A program made the position numbers and the translations under genes. The notes beneath the pieces were generated by a model, which was given only the letters and a program-made list of their open reading frames with translations, did not search any database and was not told the DNA's origin. A stretch of 64,000 bases of DNA from Bradyrhizobium sp. CCBAU 051011 (GTDB lineage Bacteria > Pseudomonadota > Alphaproteobacteria > Rhizobiales > Xanthobacteraceae): the NCBI RefSeq assembly GCF_009930815.1, contig NZ_CP022222.1:8846501-8910500 (forward strand). Direction: 5' to 3'. Shown piece by piece: positions 51,705 to 59,422 of the stretch. The number at the start of each line of letters is the position of its first letter. Positions within the stretch are counted from its first letter, which is position 1.

Positions 51705-51908
51705 TCAACCTACCCTGAGGTTCTCGGCGGATTCTTTCCCGCGGTTGGCCACGACTTCGTAGCTCACTTTCGCACCTTCATTCAGATTGCTTAGACCTGC
51801 CCTCTCGACGGCTGAGATATGGACGAACACGTCCTTGCCACCAGTGTCGGGCTGAATAAATCCATAGCCCTTCGTCGCGTTAAACCACTTCACTGTACCT
51901 ATCGCCAC
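51705..51908 (-). CDS. cspA: Cold-shock protein, CspA family
   Basis: A 67-residue cold-shock domain with RNP1 KGYGFIQPD and RNP2 [12 protein letters not shown]; nucleic-acid chaperone in the cytoplasm. The start is the GTG at 51908: GGGGAG lies just upstream of it and family members begin (M)[15 protein letters not shown]. The ATG at 51923 overlaps that ribosome binding site. Several csp genes per genome are usual in bradyrhizobia. Confidence 0.95.
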   Translation of the reverse strand: MAIGTVKWFNATKGYGFIQPDTGGKDVFVHISAVERAGLSNLNEGAKVSYEVVANRGKESAENLRVG

Positions 51909-52061
51909 GTCAATTCTCCCCATTGATTCTAAAACACGAAAAGATGGGGACCGAAATCCGGCGAAAGAAAGGGCCCGCTAGCGTGCACAGCGGGTAGGAA
52001 AAGCCGCCACTGGAGCCGTATCAGCGACGGCTCTTACGCATTACTCCCCGCGAGGATGTCT

Positions 52062-52086
52062 CACCGGAGTATGAGGTTCTGGAGTG
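52062..52086 (+). pseudogene. 3' remnant of the VFVYVNTSK small-protein family
   Basis: GAGTATGAGGTTCTGGAGTG followed by A reproduces the last codons (EYEVLE, stop) of the family found at 49555-49701. Only about 25 bp remain, so this is a recombination scar. Confidence 0.45.
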
Positions 52087-52105
52087 AATGCCAAAGGAGG
52101 CCCTT

Positions 52106-52354
52106 ATGCGCATTCTGGCCTTGGCAATTTTGGCAATCGGGATGATCCCGATAGGGTCGGCGGGAGCGCAGACGTACGATCCAGCTTATCCGGTTTGCAT
52201 GCGGGTCCATGCCCACTATTACGAATGCCGCTACACGTCGCTGCCTCAGTGCAATGCGTCGGCATCGGGCCGCGCCGCCCTGTGCTTTATCAATCCATAT
52301 TTCGTGCGCGCGGAAAAGCCCACGCAATATCGGCGGCATCCCGGGGTCTACTAA
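52106..52354 (+). CDS. DUF3551 family secreted protein
   Basis: An 82-residue protein with a signal peptide ending SAGAQ, then YPVCMRVHAHYYECRYTSLP, QCNASASGRAALCFINPYF: the four-Cys pattern of DUF3551, a family abundant in Bradyrhizobium. AGGAGG lies before the ATG at 52106, which fixes the start. It is presumably exported and disulphide-bonded; function unknown. Confidence 0.85.
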   Translation: MRILALAILAIGMIPIGSAGAQTYDPAYPVCMRVHAHYYECRYTSLPQCNASASGRAALCFINPYFVRAEKPTQYRRHPGVY

Positions 52355-52482
52355 AGTGAACCGGATTGGCCGCCGCCAGCCCTGCGTCGGGGCCGTTCTA
52401 AACGCGCTCGCTAATGCGGCGCTTCTCCGCGTGGCCCGACGCTCTTGTGAGCGCCGGGGTCAATCTTCTAGTCGGGGGACTG

Positions 52483-52735
52483 CTAGTCGCAACGGCGGAC
52501 CCTGCGGACCGAGCCGTCGTCGCGCTCAATCGTGACGGTGCGGCATCCGCCGCGATATCCGCGATCATATCCGTAGGCGCGATAAGCTCGATCGGAGTAA
52601 CGCGACTGCGGGCCCACTCTCACGCCACGGAGGGGAGTGTCAACGGCAACTTGAGCTGACGCGGGTGCAATGGAGATCGGCGTGGCGATAGCGAAACCAG
52701 CAACCGCCACCAGCCAGTAACAGAGTTGTTCTCAT
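52483..52735 (-). pseudogene. Small secreted protein of the CRTVT/ERDDG family, frameshifted in the signal peptide
   Basis: The ATG at 52735 with AGGAGG upstream starts MRTTLLLAG, but the frame carrying the rest of the protein is entered only one base later, at 52710 (VAVAGFAIATPISIAPASAQ). Removing one G near 52710 gives a perfect signal peptide joined to a mature part ending GCRTVTIERDDGSVRRVRRCD, with a break after 20 residues here for brevity. That C-terminus matches the paralogue at 47341. So this copy appears disrupted by a 1-bp insertion, unless it is a sequencing error. An EcfG-like promoter lies upstream. Confidence 0.65.
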
Positions 52736-52771
52736 AAGAGTTGTTTCCTCCTGAGTTATTGATTGCTTTCC

Positions 52772-52796
52772 AACATCCCCGGTAGGGCAAGGTTCC
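52772..52796 (-). promoter_or_regulatory. EcfG-like promoter (one mismatch)
   Basis: Minus-strand GGAAC-N16-TGTT, 37 bp before the ATG of the frameshifted paralogue. The -10 part differs from CGTT by one base. Confidence 0.45.
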
Positions 52797-53260
52797 TGCG
52801 CGCGAAAATGGCGGGCGGCTCAGACTTAGGTCGTCTGAAGCCCGCGGGCTCTTGTCGCCAAATCAGACACCCGGGCTCGCCGATTTTTTTCTAGCTGGTT
52901 TCCCCCGTGGACGCCTCGGAGGCCGGCGGCCCCGCCGGGCTTTATGGTGAGCGGCGGGGCCCGCGCCAGCGGAAGGGGTTCGGACCGGTATTCCGCCGCG
53001 CGGACAACCAACCGCGAGCACGGCGACGGGTTCTTGCTGCTTGAGATCGCGCTCGCGCGGGCCCCGACGCCGCGCGCTGGGTCAATGCGGGGGATCGGCG
53101 GCGACGGGGAACGCAACGCCGGCTTACGCCGCGCAATAGTAACAACGCGCCGGGACCTCGACTGTTTCTGAGGGGGTATAACGCTTATAGCCCCTCCATC
53201 CCCCGCGCTCCTAGTTTGCGAAACTTCCGCTCGCGGGCACACACCTGAGCGATTTTTTTC
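52797..53260. other. GC-rich non-coding region
   Basis: About 460 bp with no credible gene; the frames are low-complexity Arg/Pro/Ala. Much of 52920-53110 is GC-rich and could form secondary structure. Confidence 0.3.
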
Positions 53261-53467
53261 CTAGGCCGCCCTTTTAGAGGCGCCACCTTCTCCGACATCG
53301 CTCGTGATCTCGCCGACAAGCTCCTTGCCGCGATAGACCTGCACTCTTTCATCGGGCGCGATGGGCCAGACCTTTTCGCGCGCAACGGCTAAGGCGGATT
53401 CGAGCGTCGGCTTGGCGGCGCGGTACTCGCAATTTCGCGCCTTAACCGTGTAGGTTTCCTTGGTCAT
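53261..53467 (-). CDS. Hypothetical protein
   Basis: A 68-residue protein starting MTKETYTVKARNCEYRAAKP, with a helix TLESALAVAREKVWPI and a strand pair RVQVYRGKELVGEITSDV. The composition looks protein-like. The preceding Shine-Dalgarno is weak. Not recognised. Confidence 0.5.
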   Translation of the reverse strand: MTKETYTVKARNCEYRAAKPTLESALAVAREKVWPIAPDERVQVYRGKELVGEITSDVGEGGASKRAA

Positions 53468-53895
53468 GATGGGCATCCCTAGGTGCAACCTCCGGGGGTC
53501 GGACAATCAGCTGCGAGCCGTGATCCGATCGTGATCCTCGCCGATGACAGAAGCTGGACGCGCTGGCAGAGTCGCACCGCGCGACGGTGCTGCGCAGAAC
53601 CTGGACAAGCAAAATCATGTAAGGTCACTTCTGGAAGTCACGCCAACCCGCGAGCGCGGGCCGCCCGTGCATTTAACGCGGCAGGCCGAGGGATTGCACC
53701 GGCTAATGCCGCCGAGTGTTCTTGAGTTCATGAAGTGAAAGAGGCCGCAGCTGAGGCGGCCCGGAACGCACAACGCCGCCAAGCGGAATATGATCGCTTG
53801 CCGGCGGTGCGAATAAATACTGGAATCTCAAATCCCCAGCAAGGTTACCTCTGCACAGGTCGCGCCAAGGTTCAATGACTAATCGGGGTTACCCT
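53468..53895. other. Mostly non-coding region
   Basis: About 430 bp with one plus-strand frame (53544-53738) of uncertain status and no ribosome binding site. No other gene or element is recognised. Confidence 0.3.
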
Positions 53896-54249
53896 CTAGC
53901 TGGCTTGAATCGGAGCGCCATGGGCGCAATAGCGCCCCCGTCCGTGCGCTCGCTGAACAAGCAACCGGCCTCTTAGCTCGGCCGGCATAGTTTGATTGCT
54001 GTATCCACTGACGAAAACAATCGGGACGCTTCGTCTATCGAGGATATGGACGACCGGGGTTACAAGAGAACCCGCGATGTTAATGTCCAGCAGGGCTAGA
54101 TCGAACGACCCCGTTTCAGCCAATGACATGGCTGCCTCAATATTTGCGGCTTCCGAAACGGTCAAGTATCCCAGTTCTTCCACGATTTCAGCCAACATCA
54201 TCCTGATCAGGGTTTCGTCCTCGACCAGCAGTGTGGAGATTGTGCGCAT
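53896..54249 (-). CDS. Single-domain response regulator receiver, degenerate C-terminus
   Basis: A 117-residue receiver domain: acidic pair E10-D11 (LLVEDETLI), phosphorylation site D55 (LALLDINIAG), Ser81 (VFVSGYS). The conserved Lys that normally precedes Pro near residue 105 (LxKPF) is missing; the tail reads LRGRLLVQRAHGRGRYCAHG. The C-terminal ~25 residues therefore appear altered, perhaps by a frameshift. Single-domain receivers of this type are common in Bradyrhizobium. No histidine kinase is adjacent. Confidence 0.75.
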   Translation of the reverse strand: MRTISTLLVEDETLIRMMLAEIVEELGYLTVSEAANIEAAMSLAETGSFDLALLDINIAGSLVTPVVHILDRRSVPIVFVSGYSNQTMPAELRGRLLVQRAHGRGRYCAHGAPIQAS

Positions 54250-54280
54250 CAGGACCCAGACTAGTCGGCGACCGAGTTAG

Positions 54281-54454
54281 TCATCTGTCTTCGGGCGGCT
54301 TGATGCTGACCGGCGGCCGAACCTCGCCAACCTGATCCTTTAGATCGGCGGCGGCGTCCACCAGCCGAGCGGCTAACGCGGGATCAGAGGTTGCCTTCGC
54401 CATTTTTAGTAGTGCCGCCGCTGCTTGGCGGGCATGGAAGCGACTTTGAGACAT
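54281..54454 (-). CDS. Small helical hypothetical protein
   Basis: A 57-residue protein starting MSQSRFHARQAAAALLKMAK and continuing TSDPALAARLVDAAADLK, ending PPVSIKPPEDR. Such DPxLAxxLxxxAADLK proteins are frequent in Bradyrhizobium by recollection. GGGGGA lies just before the ATG; the leader contains a duplicated CTATGGGGGAAC. Function unknown. Confidence 0.6.
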   Translation of the reverse strand: MSQSRFHARQAAAALLKMAKATSDPALAARLVDAAADLKDQVGEVRPPVSIKPPEDR

Positions 54455-54758
54455 AGTTCCCCCATAGCCGTTCCCCCATAGCCCCTAATCTTTTGCGCAT
54501 CACTGTGGAGTTCGCAGAGCTCCCGAACGGGGTTTTCGTTCCGCAGCGGCGTTCAAGATTGCACCAAAATGCCTCCAATCAGGGACGTGATCGCTCCTGC
54601 CACCACCTCCGGGGTAATCCCAGTGTGACCCAGGCTCTCCTCGTCCGCAAAACCTCGCCTGCCAGGTCTGCAAGCAGTAGTTGCGACTTTTTCCCAAACC
54701 TTACTAGAATGGTCAAAAATCGCGCTACAGGCATATGGCCTCAACGGTGGAGGGACCG

Positions 54759-54941
54759 ATGCCACTAACCAAGTACTGCGTCTACGTAATAGGCGCGGAT
54801 GAGGGAATTCTAGGCCGGATCGACTTACTCTGCGAAGATGACACGGCGGCGAAAGAGCGCGCTGAGCATCTTCTTGGAGAGCACGCGATTGAGCTCTGGC
54901 ACAGCGATGAGTTGCTGGAGAGATTTGATCCAATGCAATAG
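54759..54941 (+). CDS. Small hypothetical protein
   Basis: A 60-residue protein starting MPLTKYCVYVIGADEGILGR, with AAKERAEHLLGEHAIELWH in the second half, a pattern of strand-helix-strand seen in many short Bradyrhizobium proteins. GGAGG sits five bases before the ATG at 54759, which decides against the upstream ATG at 54735. Function unknown. Confidence 0.65.
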   Translation: MPLTKYCVYVIGADEGILGRIDLLCEDDTAAKERAEHLLGEHAIELWHSDELLERFDPMQ

Positions 54942-54973
54942 CGGCCACCAGCCGAAGCCCGGGGTTTGTAGTC

Positions 54974-55591
54974 ATGGAAACCCAGCCGGAAAAAGAGGAG
55001 CGCACCGAGCTCACCCATAGCCAGATCGTCGCGCCGCCGCGTGAGTCGATCCTGACTGACGTGGAAATCCAGCCGGAAAAAGAGGTCAGCCGTCGCGGGA
55101 TCAAAATTCTCATGGTTGAATCGTTGGTCGGGACGCTCTTGGGCAGAATCAGTATCGGCAGGATTGAAGAGGACAATATTGTACGGGACTCTATCCGGCG
55201 GATCGGCGCGACTGATCCGGCAAACGTTCAGATGATCGCTGCTGCGCAGCTGGAGTTATTGGCGGAATATCATCAGATCGCGCTGGCGCAATCACGCCGC
55301 ATCTTCTTTTGGGCATTAGTGGGTTCGGGAGTTGGGCTGATTTTCTTGCTCGCAGCATTTGTGCGGGCGTTTCCAACTGAAATCGCGTTCATTTCCGGCG
55401 CTATAGTCGAAATCGTAGCAGGCATTGTTTTCGTTCTTTATGGCAAGCCAATACCGCAACTCAATACGTTTCAAAGAAGGCTAGACGATTTACAGCGCTA
55501 CATTCTAGCTAATAGCCTGTGCGAGGCCCTTGACGGAGACGAGCGAAACAAGGCTCGGGCTGCCCTGATACAGGAAATAACCCGGTCCTAA
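54974..55591 (+). CDS. Two-TM protein resembling the TRADD-N-associated membrane domain
   Basis: A 205-residue protein. The N-terminal ~40 residues are charged and contain a repeated QPEKE. A helical stretch follows, then two membrane helices (about 110-130 and 137-157) separated by a short loop, SGAIVEIVAGIVFVLYG and QLNTFQRRLDDLQRYILANS. This matches my memory of the TRADD-N-associated two-TM domain found in prokaryotic conflict (immune) proteins. It lacks an attached TRADD-N or effector domain that I can recognise. It sits 32 bp after the small gene at 54759. Alternative: an unrelated small membrane protein. Confidence 0.65.
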   Translation: METQPEKEERTELTHSQIVAPPRESILTDVEIQPEKEVSRRGIKILMVESLVGTLLGRISIGRIEEDNIVRDSIRRIGATDPANVQMIAAAQLELLAEYHQIALAQSRRIFFWALVGSGVGLIFLLAAFVRAFPTEIAFISGAIVEIVAGIVFVLYGKPIPQLNTFQRRLDDLQRYILANSLCEALDGDERNKARAALIQEITRS

Positions 55592-55670
55592 GGCAGTGCA
55601 GAATTCGAGCTTAACGCTGCAAGTGCGAAGGCTAATGCCCCATCGATGGAGCCCGGTAGGATCACAGGAA

Positions 55671-56130
55671 CTAGCGCCGTTGCGCCGCGTCCCTGTCACT
55701 CTTCCACGCCGAGAACGCCTTGAACGCTTCCAGCCTGACCTCCTCGCTTGGCGTGGCGTCGGGATGCAGCGCCTTCGCGATCAGACTGCTTGCCTTGAAG
55801 GTCAGGCCGCCCCCGTTTGCGATCTCGTTGTTGTACCAGTCCCACATTTGACGAAGTTGGGATTGCAGCTCCTTGTTCTTCTCCTTGAGGCGGGCAATTT
55901 CGCTGATCGCCTTGGTCTTGGCAGACTTGGCGGCACTCTCCTGGCGAGCACTCCTGGCGAGCAAGCGCCGTCTCTAGGTCGAGTACGCGCTGGCGCAACA
56001 GGTAGTTCTCGGCCTGTGCCAGTGCCAGCTCCGCCTTGTTGGATGCGACACGCAGTGTCTCGATGTCCACGTCCCGCTTGGTGCGCCAGCGCCCCTGCCG
56101 TTCTGCATTGCTTGTCACGATGAAAGCCAT
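55671..56130 (-). pseudogene. Coiled-coil protein gene broken by a 13-bp tandem duplication
   Basis: The 5' part starts MAFIVTSNAERQGRWRTKRD and continues as a coiled coil to ALARQE. The rest is in a second frame: SAAKSAKTKAISEIARLK through WDWYNNEIANGG, SEEVRLEAFKAFSAWK. The frames meet at 55938-55963, where CTCCTGGCGAGCA is present twice in tandem. Removing one copy restores one continuous frame of about 147 codons. The protein is a rhizobial coiled-coil type of unknown function. Confidence 0.75.
55938..55963. repeat. 13-bp perfect tandem duplication
   Basis: Two exact copies of CTCCTGGCGAGCA (55938-55950 and 55951-55963) inside the coiled-coil gene, shifting its frame by +1. Confidence 0.95.
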
Positions 56131-56182
56131 CGGGTCACTCGATTGCACTACAGCGTGTCGGGGGTGCGCGTGGGGGCTGCGC

Positions 56183-56404
56183 TCAACTTGAACGCTTCCC
56201 TTCCTGCTCAGCCATCAGCATCCGCTCGATGCGGTTGGCTTGCTCTTTCGTCAGATCAACCGCCAGACTGGTCCCAATCATTGCCGGCCCCTTACGTTGC
56301 CGATCGTAAACCATCCAACCCTTGCACCCCTGGCGAACCAAGAACCTGGATGGAGGAGACGCCTTGTCGCACTCCTCCATATGCGACCCCGCGTGTTTGA
56401 TCAT
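56183..56404 (-). CDS. Hypothetical protein
   Basis: A 73-residue protein; the core FLVRQGCKGWMVYDRQRKGP and LTKEQANRIERMLMAEQE resembles a short rhizobial family I recall (xLVRQGxKGWMVxDRxxxxPA, LTxEQAxRI). Its ATG overlaps the TGA of the upstream 35-codon gene (ATGA). A Met at residue 9 is an alternative start. Function unknown. Confidence 0.65.
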   Translation of the reverse strand: MIKHAGSHMEECDKASPPSRFLVRQGCKGWMVYDRQRKGPAMIGTSLAVDLTKEQANRIERMLMAEQEGKRSS

Positions 56405-56508
56405 CGGACCATCACCTCAGTCGAGGCGACCGCGTTCTTAAGATCGCTTCGGTCGAGATAGTCGAAGGCCCGCTGCTTGCACCGCTCGACATATTTATCG
56501 CGCGGCAT
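56401..56508 (-). CDS. Truncated small protein, coupled to the next gene
   Basis: A 35-residue frame starting MPRDKYVERCKQRAFDYLDR and continuing SDLKNAVASTEVMVR. The first 30 residues match a small rhizobial family that is usually longer (LKNAVxSMxSD...), so this copy seems to stop early, reading straight into the ATGA of the next gene. Confidence 0.5.
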   Translation of the reverse strand: MPRDKYVERCKQRAFDYLDRSDLKNAVASTEVMVR

Positions 56509-56716
56509 GTCAGTTATCAGGGAACGTTCCATTCTCGCCTCCCCAACCGATGACTGTTTCTAATCCAACAATGCAGGTTGGCCGGAACGGACTTGACCTG
56601 TCTGTTCGAGAAGATACAAACAGGCCCTCTTTTGGTCGCAGTGTGGGAATTAGGACACTGACCTCCCGAATCCCTAAAGCAAGAAGGCGGATCCCACTGC
56701 TGACCCGGATCCGGAT
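56509..56716. other. Non-coding spacer
   Basis: No gene recognised. Promoters for the minus-strand pair at 56401 and the plus-strand peptide at 56717 may lie here. Confidence 0.25.
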
Positions 56717-56833
56717 ATGGACAGCAACAATTTGACCGCGGAGTTCGAGCAAGGCTTAGCTCGCATCCTGCGATCGGGTCTAACGCGGAAGCGCGCGTCG
56801 CAGCCCGAACGAAGCGAGACGGAGAACGACTGA
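56717..56833 (+). CDS. Possible 38-residue peptide
   Basis: MDSNNLTAEFEQGLARILRS followed by GLTRKRASQPERSETEND: an amphipathic helix with a polar tail, resembling short rhizobial peptides. No clear ribosome binding site, so doubtful. Confidence 0.3.
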   Translation: MDSNNLTAEFEQGLARILRSGLTRKRASQPERSETEND

Positions 56834-57033
56834 CCATATCTATTGAGATCGTATTGATTGGTCCAAGTAGAGACGCACGACGCTAGTCCAACAACGCGCC
56901 CTAGGCTGCGGAGCACCTATCATGCTTTGCATCGCCACCGTCTGTGTGCCTGCTGCCAGATTAAGCGAGTCCCACGGCGCTTGCCGCACCGGCATGCCAA
57001 GGCGCGGTGCCGTTCACGCGCAGCAGTTAGGCC
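56834..57033. other. Non-coding spacer
   Basis: About 200 bp between the possible peptide and the GH16 stop; no gene seen. A CACCG...CGGTG stem near 56987-57013 has no T-run. Confidence 0.25.
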
Positions 57034-58488
57034 TCAGAGGATGAAGTAGTCAGGAGCCAGAGGCGCCGACCCAACAACCACACCAAAGTCGGCCATGTGA
57101 TCCCCGTTGGCGTCGGCTGACAGAACCCCGTTGCTCAATCGAAGCTGTCCTGCTGCGGTAAAGGGATCCGATCCTATGAAGGTAAAGGCTTGATTGCCAC
57201 TGACCAGCGTGTTGGCATCGACAGCACTAAGGTCGATGCGATCTCCTGCGGCCCCTGAAAACGCGATAATGGTGTCCCGCGCAGAATACGGACTTTCCAC
57301 GATGCTCTCGAAACGGAACGTGTCCGCCCCGCCTTCGCCGTCCAACCGATCGATACCAAGACCTCCGATCAGCAGATCGTTCCCGTTTCCACCATAGAGC
57401 TTATCGTTCCCGCTCCCTCCGAGCAGCCTGTCATTGCCGGCATCGCCATACAGATAATCATCGCCGGCCAGACCCGAGAGCGTATTGGCGTTTCCATTGC
57501 CATAGAGGTGATTGTTTCCGCTGTTTCCGGTCGCGTCGAGGGGACCTGAACCAGAAAGACGCAGCTTTTCGACGTTTTCGGGCAGGGTATAGGATACCGT
57601 TGCAATGACGGTATCGAACCCGCCTCCGGGCTGTTCGCGTATTTCAGTGGTCGCGGTATCAACGATGAAAGTGTCGTTGCCATTCCCTCCGACGAGCACA
57701 GGACCGGGGCCGGGCACAAGGAGGTCCAATTCATAGGCACGAAAATAATCTACATACAGCATCTGATGATCGAGCGCTGGATCAATCGGCCAGCCACCAC
57801 CTGCGGCCAGATCGATCATGAACATCAGATCCGTGTTGAGGGTGGCAGGCGTGGGCAGCGAAAAGTGGGCGCCGCCGTCCATGGAGAACGTTATGGTATC
57901 TGGTCTGATTTCAACGCCGAAGGTATGCCATCCTGTCGTCAGCACACTTTGCCCGACTACGTTCTGATGGGATTGGTTGGTGTGGCTTTCCAGGACCGTT
58001 CCGTTCCAATTCCAGTCGTGCAAAGAGCTTGAATATCGATCGGCCAGCGCGATGCCGTGCTGCTCCATCACGTCGATCTCAAAGACATGGTCTCTTGTTG
58101 GCGAGAGACGCTCTTCCTCAATGCCCCAGAAGGCGGGCCACACGCCCTGGCCTGCGGGCAACCACATTCTGATCTCGTAGTACCCATAGGGATCACCATC
58201 CTGCGGAGTGGCGCTGGTCCCGTCCGGAAACGTGTTCGAGATAAGACCGCTCTGGAGTTGGCCTGCCGCATTCCGCGTCATTTCGATCTGCAGGGCACTC
58301 TCGCCGCCCTGTTGCACGATCGAGAACGGAGAACTACCGCCACCAACAGGCAAGAACGAAGCGCTACCAAAGCCGCCGCCCCAAGGCTGAGCGGTGTACC
58401 AATTGGCCGTTGCCGTCGTGGTGTTGGCAATACTCAGCCCAGCAAATTCGTCTGCAAATACGAGGGAATAGTTGGCTGGTGCAGGCAT
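57034..58488 (-). CDS. Secreted GH16 endoglucanase with RTX calcium-binding repeats
   Basis: A 484-residue protein. Residues ~10-260 form a glycoside hydrolase family 16 domain with the catalytic EIDVME motif (E137 nucleophile, D139, E142 acid/base) and GYYEIRMWLPAG and the WHTFGVEI segment. Residues ~265-400 carry hemolysin-type nonapeptide repeats (GGNGNDTFIVD, GGSGNDKLYGGNGNDLLIGG), and the C-terminus resembles the serralysin M10C type. The combination, as in rhizobial ExsH/PlyA, indicates type I secretion without an N-terminal signal. GH16 enzymes cut beta-glucans or acidic exopolysaccharide; the preferred substrate is not evident. No T1SS genes are adjacent. Confidence 0.92.
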   Translation of the reverse strand: MPAPANYSLVFADEFAGLSIANTTTATANWYTAQPWGGGFGSASFLPVGGGSSPFSIVQQGGESALQIEMTRNAAGQLQSGLISNTFPDGTSATPQDGDPYGYYEIRMWLPAGQGVWPAFWGIEEERLSPTRDHVFEIDVMEQHGIALADRYSSSLHDWNWNGTVLESHTNQSHQNVVGQSVLTTGWHTFGVEIRPDTITFSMDGGAHFSLPTPATLNTDLMFMIDLAAGGGWPIDPALDHQMLYVDYFRAYELDLLVPGPGPVLVGGNGNDTFIVDTATTEIREQPGGGFDTVIATVSYTLPENVEKLRLSGSGPLDATGNSGNNHLYGNGNANTLSGLAGDDYLYGDAGNDRLLGGSGNDKLYGGNGNDLLIGGLGIDRLDGEGGADTFRFESIVESPYSARDTIIAFSGAAGDRIDLSAVDANTLVSGNQAFTFIGSDPFTAAGQLRLSNGVLSADANGDHMADFGVVVGSAPLAPDYFIL

Positions 58489-58794
58489 GTTTCCCTCGCC
58501 ATACTTAAGAGATTCCGCGCTTGAAGTACTCGGACACCAAGGTCAGATCGCGACGATTGCCTCAAGCTCTCTCGAAGAGACCATCAACTTGCTGTGAAAT
58601 GTTAAGAGAGCATAGCCCCACATATTGCGACATACCACGGCGATTTGGTTGATGCAGCGAGATAGGAAGAAGAGCCTCGGCCTTAGAGCGCGAGGAGAGC
58701 AATTTTCTCCAAGTTCGCACGCGACCACGACTCTAGGATCAGAAAGGAAGAAAGCTACGCTGAGCGCAATTCGGTGCACCTGAGGAGCTGAGTC
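58489..58794. other. Divergent intergenic region
   Basis: About 300 bp between the GH16 gene and the 58795 gene, containing both promoters. No recognisable consensus stands out. Confidence 0.35.
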
Positions 58795-59343
58795 ATGAAC
58801 GCACCCGCGAAATCCTTTTTAGATGCCCTGCAAGCCGAGGGACCGGCCGCCGATCGAGCCGAAAAAATGACTCTCTACGGCCAGTTTGTCGGAGGCTGGG
58901 AGTCCGATATCGTCAGCTATGAGGAGGATAGCACCAAGCACACCGGACGGGGCGAGATTCATTTCGGCTGGTTGCTAGAGGGCCGCGCGATCCAGGATGT
59001 CTGGATGATCCCGCGCCGCGCCGAGCGCCGTCCTGGGATGCCGGCGATGCCGGTCGCGGGCAACTGGTACGGAACGACACTGCGAGTCTACGATCCTGGC
59101 CTCGATGCCTGGCATATCCTCTGGAGTGATCCGGCAACGCAGGTTTACGCGCGCCAGATTGGACGGGCGCGTGGCGCCGACATCGTTCAGGAGGGGAAAC
59201 TGCCAACGGGCGCTATGCTTCGCTGGCGCTTCACCGAGATCACGGCCAATTCGTTCCATTGGCTCGGCGAACATTCGGCGGATGACGGCACGACCTGGCG
59301 ACTTCAGGTCGAGGTGTTTGCGCGCCGCATCAGCTCTGCTTGA
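58795..59343 (+). CDS. Lipocalin-like/DUF1579-type hypothetical protein
   Basis: A 182-residue protein with GAGGAG seven bases before the ATG. Residues ~30-175 alternate strands typical of a beta-barrel (FVGGWESDIVSYEED, GEIHFGWLLEGRAIQDVWMI, GTTLRVYDPGLDAWHILWSD, RWRFTEITANSFHWLGEHSA), a lipocalin-like fold seen in DUF1579 relatives. It is followed by an MFS gene on the same strand. Function unknown. Confidence 0.75.
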   Translation: MNAPAKSFLDALQAEGPAADRAEKMTLYGQFVGGWESDIVSYEEDSTKHTGRGEIHFGWLLEGRAIQDVWMIPRRAERRPGMPAMPVAGNWYGTTLRVYDPGLDAWHILWSDPATQVYARQIGRARGADIVQEGKLPTGAMLRWRFTEITANSFHWLGEHSADDGTTWRLQVEVFARRISSA

Positions 59344-59422
59344 GCGGGCCGTTAAGGCGCTACGCTGGGCATACAGGGAAAACCAGATACCGCGACCAAT
59401 AGCTGGCTGTGCGAGCGACAGC

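Noticed and set aside
53544..53738. A 64-codon plus-strand frame ending PPSVLEFMK
   Set aside because: Second half looks protein-like, but there is no ribosome binding site and the first half does not; insufficient support.
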